Assembly: GCF_019443965.1 (NCBI RefSeq)
Contig: NZ_CP040814.1
Location: 62,001 to 126,000, forward strand
DNA length: 64,000 nt
Reading direction: 5' to 3'
From: Salinibacterium sp. M195
Lineage (GTDB): Bacteria > Actinomycetota > Actinomycetes > Actinomycetales > Microbacteriaceae
Positions 53,881 to 63,692 of this stretch are shown one piece after another. The translations under genes were made by a program, and so were the position numbers. How positions within the stretch are numbered: position 1 is the first letter of the stretch; each line of letters begins with the position of its first letter. The notes under the pieces are model-generated. The model worked only from the letters and a program-made list of their open reading frames with translations, was not told the origin of the DNA and did not search any database.

Positions 53881-54906
53881 ATGAAAGCCCTCTATAAAGA
53901 CAAGGCCGGGCCCGGTCTCATATTGGCCGAACGCCCCGAACCGACCCCTGGTCGCGGCGAGGTAAAAATCAGGGTCGCCCGCACCGGAATTTGTGGCACT
54001 GACCTGCATATTGAATCGTGGGATGCCTGGGCCGCCGGAGCCATCATCGCCCCTCTCATCCCCGGTCACGAATTCTCAGGCCACGTTGTTGAGCGTGGCG
54101 AAGGCGTCACTTCTGTCGAGGTCGGAGCACTCGTCTCCGGCGAGGGTCACGTCGTCTGCGGTCACTGCCGCAACTGCCGTGCCGGCCGCCGTCACCTCTG
54201 CAAATTCACTTCAAGCATTGGTGTAAACCGCGACGGCGCCTTTGCCGAATTCGTCGTAATTCCCGAACAGAACGTCTGGGCACATCCGACCGATATCGAC
54301 CCCGAGCTTGCTGCCATCTTCGATCCCCTCGGCAACGCCGTACACACGGCCCTCTCATTCCCGATGGTTGGCGAAGACGTGCTCATCACCGGCGCTGGCC
54401 CCATCGGGCTCATGGCGGCCAAGGTCGCGCGTCACATCGGAGCGCGTCACATCGTGATGACCGACGTAAACGAAGAGCGACTTGAGCTCGCACGCGAAAT
54501 GGGGGTGAGCCTTGCCATCAACGTCTCGAAGGTGCGTATCGCTGAAGCGCAGGAGCAACTCGGCATGAAAGAGGGCTTCGATATCGGCCTCGAAATGAGT
54601 GGCCACGCTACGGCGCTTCCCGAGATGATCACCAACATGAATCAGGGCGGGCGCATCGCCATGCTCGGCCTGCCGGCAGAGCCAATCAGCATCGACTGGG
54701 CCACCGTCGTGACCCACATGATCACCATCAAAGGTATTTACGGCCGTGAGATGTTCGAGACCTGGTATGCCATGAACGCCATGGTGCACACCGGTTTGGA
54801 TGTCTCGGCTGTCGTCACCGATCGCTTCCCCGCCGAACAGTGGGAAGAAGCATTCGCCGCCGCTCGCCGCGGAAATGGCGGCAAAGTCATCATCGACTGG
54901 TCGTAA
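53881..54906 (+). CDS. tdh: L-threonine 3-dehydrogenase
   Basis: A 341-residue zinc-dependent medium-chain dehydrogenase. Catalytic zinc site: [14 protein letters not shown] (Cys) and [15 protein letters not shown] (His-Glu); structural zinc: [18 protein letters not shown] fold: [31 protein letters not shown]. The W-D-A-W in the N-terminal part is typical of Tdh. Oxidises threonine to 2-amino-3-oxobutyrate, which Kbl next door cleaves. Preceded by GAGAGGA before ATG. Confidence 0.95.
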   Translation: MKALYKDKAGPGLILAERPEPTPGRGEVKIRVARTGICGTDLHIESWDAWAAGAIIAPLIPGHEFSGHVVERGEGVTSVEVGALVSGEGHVVCGHCRNCRAGRRHLCKFTSSIGVNRDGAFAEFVVIPEQNVWAHPTDIDPELAAIFDPLGNAVHTALSFPMVGEDVLITGAGPIGLMAAKVARHIGARHIVMTDVNEERLELAREMGVSLAINVSKVRIAEAQEQLGMKEGFDIGLEMSGHATALPEMITNMNQGGRIAMLGLPAEPISIDWATVVTHMITIKGIYGREMFETWYAMNAMVHTGLDVSAVVTDRFPAEQWEEAFAAARRGNGGKVIIDWS

Positions 54907-54973
54907 CGCGACCCCATCACCCAGCTTCGCTCGGTCACTCCGCGCGGTTGCCCCAAATTTTTAGGAGAACGAA

Positions 54974-56155
54974 ATGTACGGAACAGTTCGCGAACAACTC
55001 AACGACACCCTGAGCGAGATTCGCGCGGCCGGCCTGTATAAGGTCGAACGCCAACTCGACACCGCGCAGTCGGCCCATGTCGAGTCGGCGGGCAAGCCGG
55101 TGCTCAACTTTTGCGCCAACAACTACCTCGGTCTTGCCAATCACCCCCGCCTCGTCGCTGCGGCAAAAAATGCCCTCGACGATTGGGGTTTTGGCATGGC
55201 GAGCGTGCGCTTCATCTGTGGCACCCAGACCCAGCACGTTGAGCTCGAGAACCGGCTTTCGGCACTGCTGAGCATGGAGGCGACCATCCTGTTCCCCTCG
55301 TGCTTCGACGCCAATGGCGGCATCTTTGAGGTGCTGCTCGGTGCCGAGGATGCCGTGATTTCGGATGAGCTCAACCACGCGTCGATCATCGACGGCGTTC
55401 GCCTTTCGAAGGCCGGCCGCTACCGCTACAAGAACCGCGACATGGCTGATCTCGAAGCGCAGTTGATTGCCGCGAAGGATGCCCGCCGCCGCCTCATCGT
55501 CACCGACGGCGTCTTCTCGATGGACGGCTATCTTGCTCCCCTCGAAGCGATCTGCGACCTTGCAGAACAGTACGACGCGATGGTCATGGTCGATGACTCG
55601 CACGCTGTCGGCTTCGTCGGCGAGACCGGAGCCGGAACGCCAGAGCACTGCGGCGTCTCCGACCGCGTCGACATCATTTCGGGCACGCTCGGCAAGGCTC
55701 TGGGCGGAGCATCCGGTGGTTACATCAGCGCCCACGCCGAAATTGTTGAGCTGCTGCGCCAGCGCGCTCGCCCGTACCTGTTCTCCAACGCCGTCGCTCC
55801 CTCCGTCGTTGCGGGCTCGATCGAAGCGCTCAACCTCGTGGCAGAAGGTGCCGAGAGCCGCGCCAAGTTGACGGCGAATGCTGAACAGTTCCGCGCCGGA
55901 ATGGCTGAGGCCGGGTTCACTCTGCTGCCGGGCGAGCATCCGATCATTCCGGTCATGTTCAGCGATGAGCACGAAGCTGTCGCCATGGCGGATGCCCTGC
56001 TCACACTCGGCGTCTACGTGATCGCCTTCTCGTTCCCCGTAGTACCTCTGGGCAAAGCTCGTATTCGCGTACAGTTGTCGGCTGGACACTCAAGCGAGGA
56101 CATCAGCCGTTGCGTTGAGGCTTTTGTGGCCGCTCGAGAGTCGATCGCCGCATAG
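54974..56155 (+). CDS. kbl: glycine C-acetyltransferase (2-amino-3-ketobutyrate CoA ligase)
   Basis: A 393-residue alpha-oxoamine synthase. [44 protein letters not shown] is the family start (short cores NNYLGL and SVRFICGTQ diagnostic), [18 protein letters not shown] carries Asp/His for PLP, and [21 protein letters not shown] the Schiff-base Lys. TTAGGAGAAC precedes the ATG. Splits 2-amino-3-oxobutyrate with CoA into glycine and acetyl-CoA. Together with tdh it completes threonine catabolism. Confidence 0.96.
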   Translation: MYGTVREQLNDTLSEIRAAGLYKVERQLDTAQSAHVESAGKPVLNFCANNYLGLANHPRLVAAAKNALDDWGFGMASVRFICGTQTQHVELENRLSALLSMEATILFPSCFDANGGIFEVLLGAEDAVISDELNHASIIDGVRLSKAGRYRYKNRDMADLEAQLIAAKDARRRLIVTDGVFSMDGYLAPLEAICDLAEQYDAMVMVDDSHAVGFVGETGAGTPEHCGVSDRVDIISGTLGKALGGASGGYISAHAEIVELLRQRARPYLFSNAVAPSVVAGSIEALNLVAEGAESRAKLTANAEQFRAGMAEAGFTLLPGEHPIIPVMFSDEHEAVAMADALLTLGVYVIAFSFPVVPLGKARIRVQLSAGHSSEDISRCVEAFVAARESIAA

Positions 56156-56163
56156 GAGCGCAC

Positions 56164-56940
56164 ATGGAAATTACGGTCCCCGAAGGCCGCATCGTCACCG
56201 GATCACTCACGGAGGATGAACGCATCCTCAGTGGCGTGCTTCGTCATGTGCGCGAAGCGGCCCGCGATTCCAACTTTCTGCTGCCCGGCGAGCTCAAGCT
56301 AGCCGAGTGGTTGGGCTGCAGCCGCCCGCAGGTTCGGGTGGCGCTCGCGCAATTGGAGCGTCAGGGGATTGTGATTCGTAGCCAGGGCGCGGCCACTGTG
56401 GTCGACCCGGTTGCCCTGCGATTGAGCGCACGCTTTGAGGCGAGCGTCTCCTACGGTGAAGTGCTTGCGCGCATGGGCTATACGCCATCGGTCGAGATTC
56501 TGACGGCCGAGACCATCGAGCTACCTGCCGCTCTTGCCCCGCTGCTCTCTCCGCTCAGCACCAACCGCGCGGTGAAAATCGTGCTGCGCTGGTACGCCGA
56601 CGAGCAGGCCGCGATGGTCGCCGAGTACACGATTCCGCTGCCGGCCGGGGAACACGACACAATCAATCCGACCGACCCCGTCTACGAGTCAGCAAAGAAG
56701 CTCTGGGGCGAAGGAATTGCGTGGGAGATCGTGACCGCCGGTGTTGCACTGCTCGACGACAAATACGCCGATCTACTGCAGCTTGAGAAGGGCACCGAAG
56801 CCAAGATGTGGGAGACCATCGGCGTCACCCTCAGCGGCGAGCGCATCTTCTACGCCCTCGAACACCACCACCCCACGCTCGTGATGTACTCCTTCGTGCG
56901 CACCATGCGGGCACCGTGGAGTGCGATCCCCGGGCACTAG
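56164..56940 (+). CDS. GntR/UTRA (HutC subfamily) regulator
   Basis: A 258-residue regulator with an N-terminal winged helix (HVREAARDSNFLLPGELKLAEWLGCSRPQVRVALAQLERQGIVIRSQGAATVV) and a UTRA ligand domain (RFEASVSYGEVLARMGYTPSVEILTAETIE through GERIFYALEHHHPTLVMYSFVRTM). Eight bases after kbl, so co-transcribed. The wing helix start is shorter than normal. Likely repressor of the divergent amidohydrolase–ABC and tdh–kbl units via the palindrome at 53770 (inference). Confidence 0.88.
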   Translation: MEITVPEGRIVTGSLTEDERILSGVLRHVREAARDSNFLLPGELKLAEWLGCSRPQVRVALAQLERQGIVIRSQGAATVVDPVALRLSARFEASVSYGEVLARMGYTPSVEILTAETIELPAALAPLLSPLSTNRAVKIVLRWYADEQAAMVAEYTIPLPAGEHDTINPTDPVYESAKKLWGEGIAWEIVTAGVALLDDKYADLLQLEKGTEAKMWETIGVTLSGERIFYALEHHHPTLVMYSFVRTMRAPWSAIPGH

Positions 56941-57029
56941 TTCGACTCGTGCGTCGCCGCCAGCGCCGGTCGGATGCTGATCTTCTGAGTTTTGGAATTT
57001 TCCGGCAGCGGCAACCCGTTGACCTAAGC

Positions 57030-58061
57030 ATGAGAACAATTGTTTACAGCGAGACCGGCGACCCCTCCGTACTTCAATTGGTCGAGCGGCCCGTGCTCGA
57101 ACCCGGGCCCAATGAGGTGCGCGTGCGCATCGTCGTGAGCGGCGTGAACCCCACCGATTGGAAGTCACGTCGCGGCGCAGCATCCGGTCAGGCCTTGCCC
57201 TTCGACAACATCGTGCCCGGCCAAGATGGTGCCGGCATCGTGGAAGCACTCGGCTCAGACGTGCAGCATGTCGGCGTCGGCGACCGCGTCTGGCTGGCCC
57301 TCGCTGCGTATCAGCGCGCAAGCAGTGGAACGAGTCAAGAGCAGGCGGTCCTTCCCGCCGAACGCGTCTTCGCGCTGCCCGATAGCGCGAGCTTCGACCA
57401 GGGTGCAAGCCTCGGCGTTCCCGCGATCACCGCGTACCGTGCGCTGACCGTGGCCGAAGACGGCCCCGACCGGCTGCACCCAACCGCCCTTGTTGGCAAG
57501 GTCGTTCTCGTCGCCGGAGGCGCTGGAGCCGTCGGCCACGCGGCGATTCAGCTTGCCCGTTGGGCCGGCGCGACCGTGATCACCACTGTGAGCGGACCGG
57601 CGAAGGCTGCACTCGCAACGGCTGCTGGTGCCCACCACGTGCTCACCTACACCGATGCCGACATCGTTGATCAGATCCGTGCCATTGCGCCAGAGGGCGT
57701 CGATCAGATCGTTGAAGTCGCCCCGGCCCAGAACGCGGAGCTTGACCTTGCGGTCATCCGCAACCGTGGGTCGATCGCCGTCTACGCCAACAACGGCGGC
57801 GACGAGGTCACTCTCGATGTGCGCCGCCACTTTGCGCTCAACGTGCGCTACCAATTCGTGCTGCTCTACACCGTGGGCATTGACGCTATTCGCGCCGCCG
57901 GTGAGGCCATCAACCTTGCCCTCGACGATGGCGCACTGGGCATCGGCGACGAGACCGGCCTACCGCTGCACCGCTTTTCGTTGGAGCAGACTGCGAATGC
58001 TCACGCTCTCGTCGAGAGCGGAGCAGTCGGCAAGGTGCTCATCGACGTTACGGCCGAGTAA
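57030..58061 (+). CDS. NADPH:quinone reductase (zinc-free MDR family)
   Basis: A 343-residue MDR protein: MRTIVYSETGDPSVLQLVERPVLEPGPNEVRVRIVVSGVNPTDWKSRRG, nucleotide-binding VVLVAGGAGAVGHAAIQLARWAGATVITTVSG. No structural zinc cysteines. It would transfer two electrons from NADPH to quinones. ATG at 57030 is chosen because homology begins there, though no ribosome binding site is seen; the mRNA could be leaderless. Its 3' end overlaps by 14 bases with the convergent membrane protein gene. Confidence 0.9.
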   Translation: MRTIVYSETGDPSVLQLVERPVLEPGPNEVRVRIVVSGVNPTDWKSRRGAASGQALPFDNIVPGQDGAGIVEALGSDVQHVGVGDRVWLALAAYQRASSGTSQEQAVLPAERVFALPDSASFDQGASLGVPAITAYRALTVAEDGPDRLHPTALVGKVVLVAGGAGAVGHAAIQLARWAGATVITTVSGPAKAALATAAGAHHVLTYTDADIVDQIRAIAPEGVDQIVEVAPAQNAELDLAVIRNRGSIAVYANNGGDEVTLDVRRHFALNVRYQFVLLYTVGIDAIRAAGEAINLALDDGALGIGDETGLPLHRFSLEQTANAHALVESGAVGKVLIDVTAE

Positions 58062-59616
58062 CGCTCGCCGGGCTGTAGTCAAGGATCTGGAAGCGACCGC
58101 AATCAATCGTGGTCACCGGCAGATCCTCGGCGCCCGGCGGAAGCGTGAACGGGTAGCTCTGGTCATCCACGATCACAAATGACACCGCGCGCTGCGCAAA
58201 ATCTGAGCGATCGACTAGCCAAGCGTAGTCACGGAGCTCGAAGTCGGTTTGGATGAGCTGGGCTGGATTGTCCGCATGAGTCTTGACCGCCCGAACGCTC
58301 CAAAATTGTCCAGCGCCGACCGCGCCGGAGGCGTTCACCCACGTGACGGCGCACGCCAGGGATGCGTCTTGCTCGGTCGCTCGTTGGGCGGCCGCAGGAG
58401 CCGCAACGACGAACATGACGCCACCGACCAGCGCAGGTAGCGCAGCGAGAGCGATGGTCCGCCGCCACGGTGTCTCGGCGGGTGCCGTGCGCCCCGCATC
58501 CGTAATCAGAACGACGAGTGCGAGCGCCGGAGCGAATGCCCACAACTGCAGGTAACGAGAAGCTTCGGTGCCCATCAGGATGAAGCCAACCGTGGTCGCC
58601 AGCGGGGCAAACCACGAATAGGCCGCGACCACAGCGGATGCCGTGGCCCCGTGGCGTAGCGAGCGCACTGTCAACCAGACGCCGAGCAGAGTGAAAGCAA
58701 TCACAACAGCGACCGAAACGACGCCAGCGGGGCTCGAGAGTCGTTCACTGAAGAGCGACCAGTAGTACACAAATGAACCTCGCAAATGGCCCGGCCGAAG
58801 GTAGTTATCGGGGTTCGCCACAATCCACGACGCAAACGGGATCCTCAACAAGTAGCCAAGCGCTGAGCCGCCAACGAGCGCGAGAATCACGCTCACTTGA
58901 GAGCGCCCCCACGCAGCGCCAATACCCGTCACGATCACGATAAGCAGTAGCGGGGCGCTTGCCCAAGCCAGGTAAAGCGGGTTAGAAAACGTCGAAAGGC
59001 TAGCGACAACGAACAGCGCAACGAGAAGCAGATACTGCGGTGCGGAACTGCCGACAAGTCGCCGGGTAATCCCCACGGAGAGTAACGCGCCAAGCACCGT
59101 AGCCGCGTAGTACGTGGTCGTCGCCAACAACGAAGCTAGTTCGGCGCTGTCGCCGTCCCCGCCGCCTTCGGTTAGCGCGAGAGCACAGACCGCTACAAAG
59201 CCCGCGGTGGCGGCGAGCGCCGCGCGGTTGCCGGAAGTAGCCGTTGCGGCTGCAACACGAAAAACAAGATACAGCGCCACAAAGTTCGCGACCGCCGCGA
59301 GGAATTGTGCCTCGTGGATGCCCCAGCCGACGAGCGAGAGGCCGAGGAACACGGCAATCTCGGGAACGAACAGCACCGCAGACATCGCCCAATTGCTTAC
59401 CGTGCCTTCGAGGATCGACCGTGAGAATAGCGGCACGAGCATCGAGTCGCCGTCGAGGAACATCAGCTCGCCGCGACCGGAGGTTCCGGCGAGATACGTG
59501 ACGACGAGCAGCGCAAAGCCTAGAGCTCCAAGCAGCCACAAAATCTCAACCGCAACGGAGGTCATAACGCGGGTTCGAGCACGAGCTGCGATCGCGGCAA
59601 AACGCATTGAACCCAC
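58048..59616 (-). CDS. large polytopic membrane protein, unknown
   Basis: A 522-residue protein with around eleven hydrophobic segments, starting ILWLLGALGFALLVVTYLAG and including FLAAVANFVALYLVFRVAAA and LLLVALFVVASLSTFSNPLYLAWA. The pattern, with the early loop GELMFLDGDSMLVPLFSRSILEG, recalls integral membrane glycosyltransferase-like (GT-C) proteins without clear catalytic motif. The C-terminal soluble part of about 100 residues (AQFWSVRAVKTHADNPAQLIQTDFELRDYAWLVDRSDFAQRAVSF) probably faces outside. Not identified further. Confidence 0.7.
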   Translation of the reverse strand: MGSMRFAAIAARARTRVMTSVAVEILWLLGALGFALLVVTYLAGTSGRGELMFLDGDSMLVPLFSRSILEGTVSNWAMSAVLFVPEIAVFLGLSLVGWGIHEAQFLAAVANFVALYLVFRVAAATATSGNRAALAATAGFVAVCALALTEGGGDGDSAELASLLATTTYYAATVLGALLSVGITRRLVGSSAPQYLLLVALFVVASLSTFSNPLYLAWASAPLLLIVIVTGIGAAWGRSQVSVILALVGGSALGYLLRIPFASWIVANPDNYLRPGHLRGSFVYYWSLFSERLSSPAGVVSVAVVIAFTLLGVWLTVRSLRHGATASAVVAAYSWFAPLATTVGFILMGTEASRYLQLWAFAPALALVVLITDAGRTAPAETPWRRTIALAALPALVGGVMFVVAAPAAAQRATEQDASLACAVTWVNASGAVGAGQFWSVRAVKTHADNPAQLIQTDFELRDYAWLVDRSDFAQRAVSFVIVDDQSYPFTLPPGAEDLPVTTIDCGRFQILDYSPASVTRP

Positions 59617-59792
59617 TCTCTCGACAGAGGCCTACTCGGCGCACAGTCGGACGGTTGCAGCACACAACTTCCCTGCAGAATCTAACATCGGTGGTCTCCT
59701 GACGTCTGCAGCACGTAATTCAGCGATTGCCGAGCGATCCGCCACCAGCGAACTACGCTGCGGCCCGCCGTTGAGTGCTGTTGCATAGAGCC

Positions 59793-60755
59793 ATGCGACG
59801 AGTGCTGATTCTTGGTGGGACTGGATGGCTTGGTCGAGCAATCGCGCAGGCCGCACTGCGCAGCGGGGCCCACGTTACGTGCCTCGCGCGAGGAAAATCT
59901 GGGACGGTACCTGCGGGCGCCCAGCTTGTCCCTGCCGATCGGACACAGCCCAGCGCGTACGACGAGGTACTCGACCACTGGGATGACGTCATCGAAATCT
60001 CGCGAGACCCCGAGCAAGTCGAGTCGGCGTTGCAGGCGCTGGGAACGCACGCTGCGCACTGGACCTTTGTCTCGACCGTCTCCGTCTACGAACGCAATGA
60101 CGAACCGGGCGCCGACGAGCAGGCACAAGTCGTGGAACCCATAGATATGGACGACTACGCGCAGGCGAAAGTCGCTGCAGAGAAGGCCAGCGCCCGTCGC
60201 ATCGGCGACCGCCTCCTCATCGCACGCCCCGGACTGATCGTTGGCCCGGGCGACCCCACCGACCGCTTCGGCTACTGGCCAGCACGGCTTCACCGCGGCG
60301 GCCCCGTGCTCACTCCCACCTTTGCTGGGCGCTCCGTACAGGTGATGGACGTTGACGATCTCGCCGAATGGATCACTCGGGCTGGGCAGTCGGGAACCAC
60401 GGGAATGATTAACGCCGTCGGCAACGTAGTGCCCTTCGAAGAATTCTTGGAGCTGACCGCCGAGGTTGCAGAGTTCACCGGAGATTTCGAGCAGCGCGAC
60501 GACGCGTGGCTCGCCTATCACGAGATCCACTACTGGGCGGGACCCCGGTCGCTCCCACTCTGGATCCCGATGAGCGACTCTGGCTTCGCCCAGCGGAGCA
60601 ACGAGCGCTACCGCGCAGCTGGCGGCCAACTTCGAGCTCTTCGTGAAACGATCGCCCGCACTCTTGACGACGAACTCTCGCGAGGTCGGGATCGGGATCG
60701 AGTATCCGGGCTCAGTGTCGAGGACGAAGCGTTAGCGCTGCAAGCAGACCTCTAG
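59793..60755 (+). CDS. NAD-dependent epimerase/reductase
   Basis: A 320-residue extended SDR: MRRVLILGGTGWLGRAIAQAALRSGAHVTCLARG is the dinucleotide-binding part. Later features are HAAHWTFVSTVSVYERND with the Ser/Tyr region, and LIARPGLIVGPGDPTDRFGYWPARL. The upstream six codons are extra. The typical Y-x-x-x-K is only weakly visible (DDYAQAKVAAEKA), so it is probably an atypical NAD(P)-binding reductase. Convergent with the GH13 gene. Confidence 0.82.
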   Translation: MRRVLILGGTGWLGRAIAQAALRSGAHVTCLARGKSGTVPAGAQLVPADRTQPSAYDEVLDHWDDVIEISRDPEQVESALQALGTHAAHWTFVSTVSVYERNDEPGADEQAQVVEPIDMDDYAQAKVAAEKASARRIGDRLLIARPGLIVGPGDPTDRFGYWPARLHRGGPVLTPTFAGRSVQVMDVDDLAEWITRAGQSGTTGMINAVGNVVPFEEFLELTAEVAEFTGDFEQRDDAWLAYHEIHYWAGPRSLPLWIPMSDSGFAQRSNERYRAAGGQLRALRETIARTLDDELSRGRDRDRVSGLSVEDEALALQADL

Positions 60756-60782
60756 ATCGAGCGAGAAATTGCCGCTTGTCGG

Positions 60783-62765
60783 CTACGCTGCCGGAAGCTC
60801 GACGCCGGGCAGAGTCCAGATCGCGCAGGTGCGGGCGTCCGCCGAGAGCGTGAGCCCGGCGGGAGAGGATGCCAGAGTCGCGTTGCCGACGAGGAACGAG
60901 GGGGCTGCGACATCCGCAGCTAAAGCAGTCGCCGCGATTGCCCCCGGCCGAAGCGTCACGGTCAGCGGCGAGCGCGCGACGACCACCAGCACCGTGGCGG
61001 CGGCATCCTCGCGCACGAAGACGAGGGCGTCGTCGGCGACGTGCAGCCAACGCAGGCCGCCGTGCGAGAGCGTGGGCAGCTGCGTGCGTAGGGCGATCAG
61101 TTGGCGATAAACGTCGAGCGTTGGGGCGACAGTAGGGTCAGTTTCGGTTCCCCACGGCATGGGCGTGCGCGACATTTCGCCGTCATCGCCGCTGAGACCG
61201 AACTCGTCGCCGGCGAAAACGACGGGCACTCCCGGCAGCGCTACCGAGAGGGCGAGCGCGAGCGGCACGTTCTCGGCAGGCGCGTGGGTGCGGAACCGAG
61301 CCGTGTCGTGAGTGTCGAGCGCGTTCATATTTCCGAGCCGGATGCGCCACGGAATACTGGCCGTGAACCGCACCGTCATCTCGGCGAAGTCGCGCGCACT
61401 GTAGTTCGGGATGCCGCCGATGGGCTGCCCAAAGAACCACGCCTCGGGATCGATCGAACCATCGGCCGTCACATGCGAGGTGTTCCCGGGCTCCGTGAGC
61501 CAGCCCCACACCGGCCGCGTGAACGAGGGATACGTCATCGCACCGTGCCAGGCATCACCCTGCAGATCACTCGCGGCATCGTTCGTCGACTCCGCCAACA
61601 GCACTGTGTCAGGGTTCACGTTTTCCATGGTGCGACGGATGATCTGCCGCACCTCCTCGTTGAGATCCTCGGCCCCCATCCGCCCGGTCATGTTCGCGAC
61701 ATCCACACGCCAACCGTCAAAGTTGTACGGCGCCTTCAGCCAGTGTGCGACAACCGAATCGTCACCCTCGATGAAACGACGACGCAGCTCGTGTGAGTTC
61801 CAGTTGAACTTCGGCAGAGTCGGAGTGCCCAACCAGCCCACGTACTCGGTGTGTTCGTCATTCGTGAAGTAGTAGAAATCGCCCTCAGCGGCGTCGGGCT
61901 TTCCGAGAGCAGCTTGGAACCACTCGTGCGCATCGCCAGAGTGATTCGTCGTGAGATCGCCGATGACCTTGAGGCCGCGAGCGTGGGCCTCCCCCACCAA
62001 ACGGATCAGCGCTTCGCGCCCGCCCAACAGGTCATCGACATCCACGAAACTCGACGCGTCATAGCGATGGTTCGAGCGAGCCGGGAAGATCGGCGTGAGG
62101 TACAGCATCGTCACGCCGAGGTCGGTCAAGTGATCGAGGTGTTCGGTGATGCCGTCGAGGTCTCCCCCATAAAACTGCTTCGAGCGCCCGGGCAGCACCG
62201 GGTCGACCGGTTCGTACCAGCGCGCGGCAATCGCCCACTCGGGAGCGGCGTGAGCATCGGCGGCGGCCGACCGAGCAAAACGATCGGGGAAGACCTGGTA
62301 CATCACCGTCTCCGCCAACCACTCGGGGGCGGCCGGGGTTGCCAGCAGGGCAAAGTCTTCGGAATCGAGCGTCTCGATCGAGTGCAGCCCGCTCTGGTTG
62401 AGCCACTCGATGCGGCCAGCATTGCCGTGCGCGGCATCAGCCAGGCTCGACGTGCTGTGACGAGGCTTCATCTCGGTCGCAACGGCGGCATCAGCTGCCT
62501 CGTGCACGAGCAACCAGCGGTAGCCGTGCCGCAAATTGTCGACAACGATGTCGGCCTGCCACCAGTGCCAGCCGGCCGCGGAGCCGGTGAGGCGAGCATC
62601 CGTCCAGCGCGGTTCGTGGTCGGGATTCTCGCGCACCCGCACAGCCTTCAGCGGACCGTAGCCGACCGGCACGCGAAGGCGCAGAGTGACGGTGTCGCCG
62701 AGCGCGGGCGTCTGAGTGGAGACGTGCAGCGCCGAGCCATCGTGGTGCGGGAGAAGGGCATCCAT
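60783..62765 (-). CDS. GH13 alpha-glucosidase/neopullulanase-type enzyme
   Basis: A 660-residue GH13 protein. N-terminal beta-domain (CBM34-like) up to about residue 150, then the TIM barrel: YQVFPDRFAR, region I DLTTNHSGDAHEWF, region II FDGWRVDVANMTG (nucleophile Asp), region III TVLLAESTNDA (acid/base Glu) and region IV NALDTHDTARF (stabilising Asp). No signal peptide, so it works in the cytosol on imported maltodextrin or similar. It directly follows MalG, with one-base overlap. Confidence 0.92.
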   Translation of the reverse strand: MDALLPHHDGSALHVSTQTPALGDTVTLRLRVPVGYGPLKAVRVRENPDHEPRWTDARLTGSAAGWHWWQADIVVDNLRHGYRWLLVHEAADAAVATEMKPRHSTSSLADAAHGNAGRIEWLNQSGLHSIETLDSEDFALLATPAAPEWLAETVMYQVFPDRFARSAAADAHAAPEWAIAARWYEPVDPVLPGRSKQFYGGDLDGITEHLDHLTDLGVTMLYLTPIFPARSNHRYDASSFVDVDDLLGGREALIRLVGEAHARGLKVIGDLTTNHSGDAHEWFQAALGKPDAAEGDFYYFTNDEHTEYVGWLGTPTLPKFNWNSHELRRRFIEGDDSVVAHWLKAPYNFDGWRVDVANMTGRMGAEDLNEEVRQIIRRTMENVNPDTVLLAESTNDAASDLQGDAWHGAMTYPSFTRPVWGWLTEPGNTSHVTADGSIDPEAWFFGQPIGGIPNYSARDFAEMTVRFTASIPWRIRLGNMNALDTHDTARFRTHAPAENVPLALALSVALPGVPVVFAGDEFGLSGDDGEMSRTPMPWGTETDPTVAPTLDVYRQLIALRTQLPTLSHGGLRWLHVADDALVFVREDAAATVLVVVARSPLTVTLRPGAIAATALAADVAAPSFLVGNATLASSPAGLTLSADARTCAIWTLPGVELPAA

Positions 62766-63691
62766 TACTTCACGCTTCCTGCGGTCAGCCCGCCGACGAT
62801 GTATTTCTGCAAGAACAAGAACAGCGTCATCACAGGGATTGCGGCGAGCACAGCACCGGCGGCGAAGATGCTCCAGTTGCGGGAGAACTCTTGAGAGACG
62901 AACTGGTAGAGGCCAACCGCGAGGGTCTGCTTGTCGGGATCGATGAGCACGATGCTCGCGATCACGAACTCGCTCGTGGTGCCTACAAACGACAGCAGGC
63001 CAACGACCGCCAAGATGGGAGCAACGAGGCGCAGGATGATCGTGAAAAAGATGCGCGCGTGTCCAGCGCCATCGATCTTTGCCGCTTCATCGATGGATGA
63101 CGGAACCGTGTTGAAGAACCCGTACATCAGGTAGGTGTTCACTCCGAGCGCGCCACCGAGGTAGACCATGATGAGCCCGATCTGGCTGTTGAGGCCGATC
63201 GCCGGGAAGATTTCGGAGATGCCGGAGAGCAGCAAGAATATTGCGACGACGGCGAGAAGCTGCGGAAACATCTGTACGAGCAGCAGCGTAAGTAGCCCAA
63301 CTCGACGACCGATGAACCGCATGCGCGAAAAGGCATATGCCGCGAGGGCGCCGAGGAATACGGTGCCGAGAGACGAGATTCCGCCGATCAACAGGGTGTT
63401 GCCGAACCACGCTGCGTAGGGCTGCTGGGGACGGTTGAAGAGATCGACGTAGCTGCCGAAGTTGAAGCTCGAGAAGAGCGAGTTGGCGGTGACCAGAGTG
63501 CCACCGGGGTTCAACGACGCACTAAACACGTAGAGCAGCGGGAAGGCGGCGAAGATCGACATGATCACGCCAATGATGTGACGCCAGCCGGTTTCGCGAG
63601 CCCACCGCTTGAAGGAGCGACGCGGGTGACCGACGGCGGCAGGCGGGCTCACAGCGGCATCCGACTTCTGTTCCTGAGTTGTTGTTGTCAT
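62765..63691 (-). CDS. malG: sugar ABC transporter permease (MalG-like)
   Basis: A 308-residue permease. HIIGVIMSIFAAFPLLYVFSASLNPGGTL and the coupling motif SIDEAAKIDGAGHARIFFTIILRLVAPILA (E-A-A-x-x-D-G-A) are characteristic of MalG; the end is YIVGGLTAGSVKG-like. Six helices with a long N-terminal region. Lies between MalF and the GH13 enzyme and would import maltose or maltodextrins. Confidence 0.93.
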   Translation of the reverse strand: MTTTTQEQKSDAAVSPPAAVGHPRRSFKRWARETGWRHIIGVIMSIFAAFPLLYVFSASLNPGGTLVTANSLFSSFNFGSYVDLFNRPQQPYAAWFGNTLLIGGISSLGTVFLGALAAYAFSRMRFIGRRVGLLTLLLVQMFPQLLAVVAIFLLLSGISEIFPAIGLNSQIGLIMVYLGGALGVNTYLMYGFFNTVPSSIDEAAKIDGAGHARIFFTIILRLVAPILAVVGLLSFVGTTSEFVIASIVLIDPDKQTLAVGLYQFVSQEFSRNWSIFAAGAVLAAIPVMTLFLFLQKYIVGGLTAGSVK

Positions 63692-63692
63692 C

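Noticed and set aside
54935..56089. 384-codon frame antisense to kbl
   Set aside because: Shadow of a gene with clear alpha-oxoamine synthase motifs.
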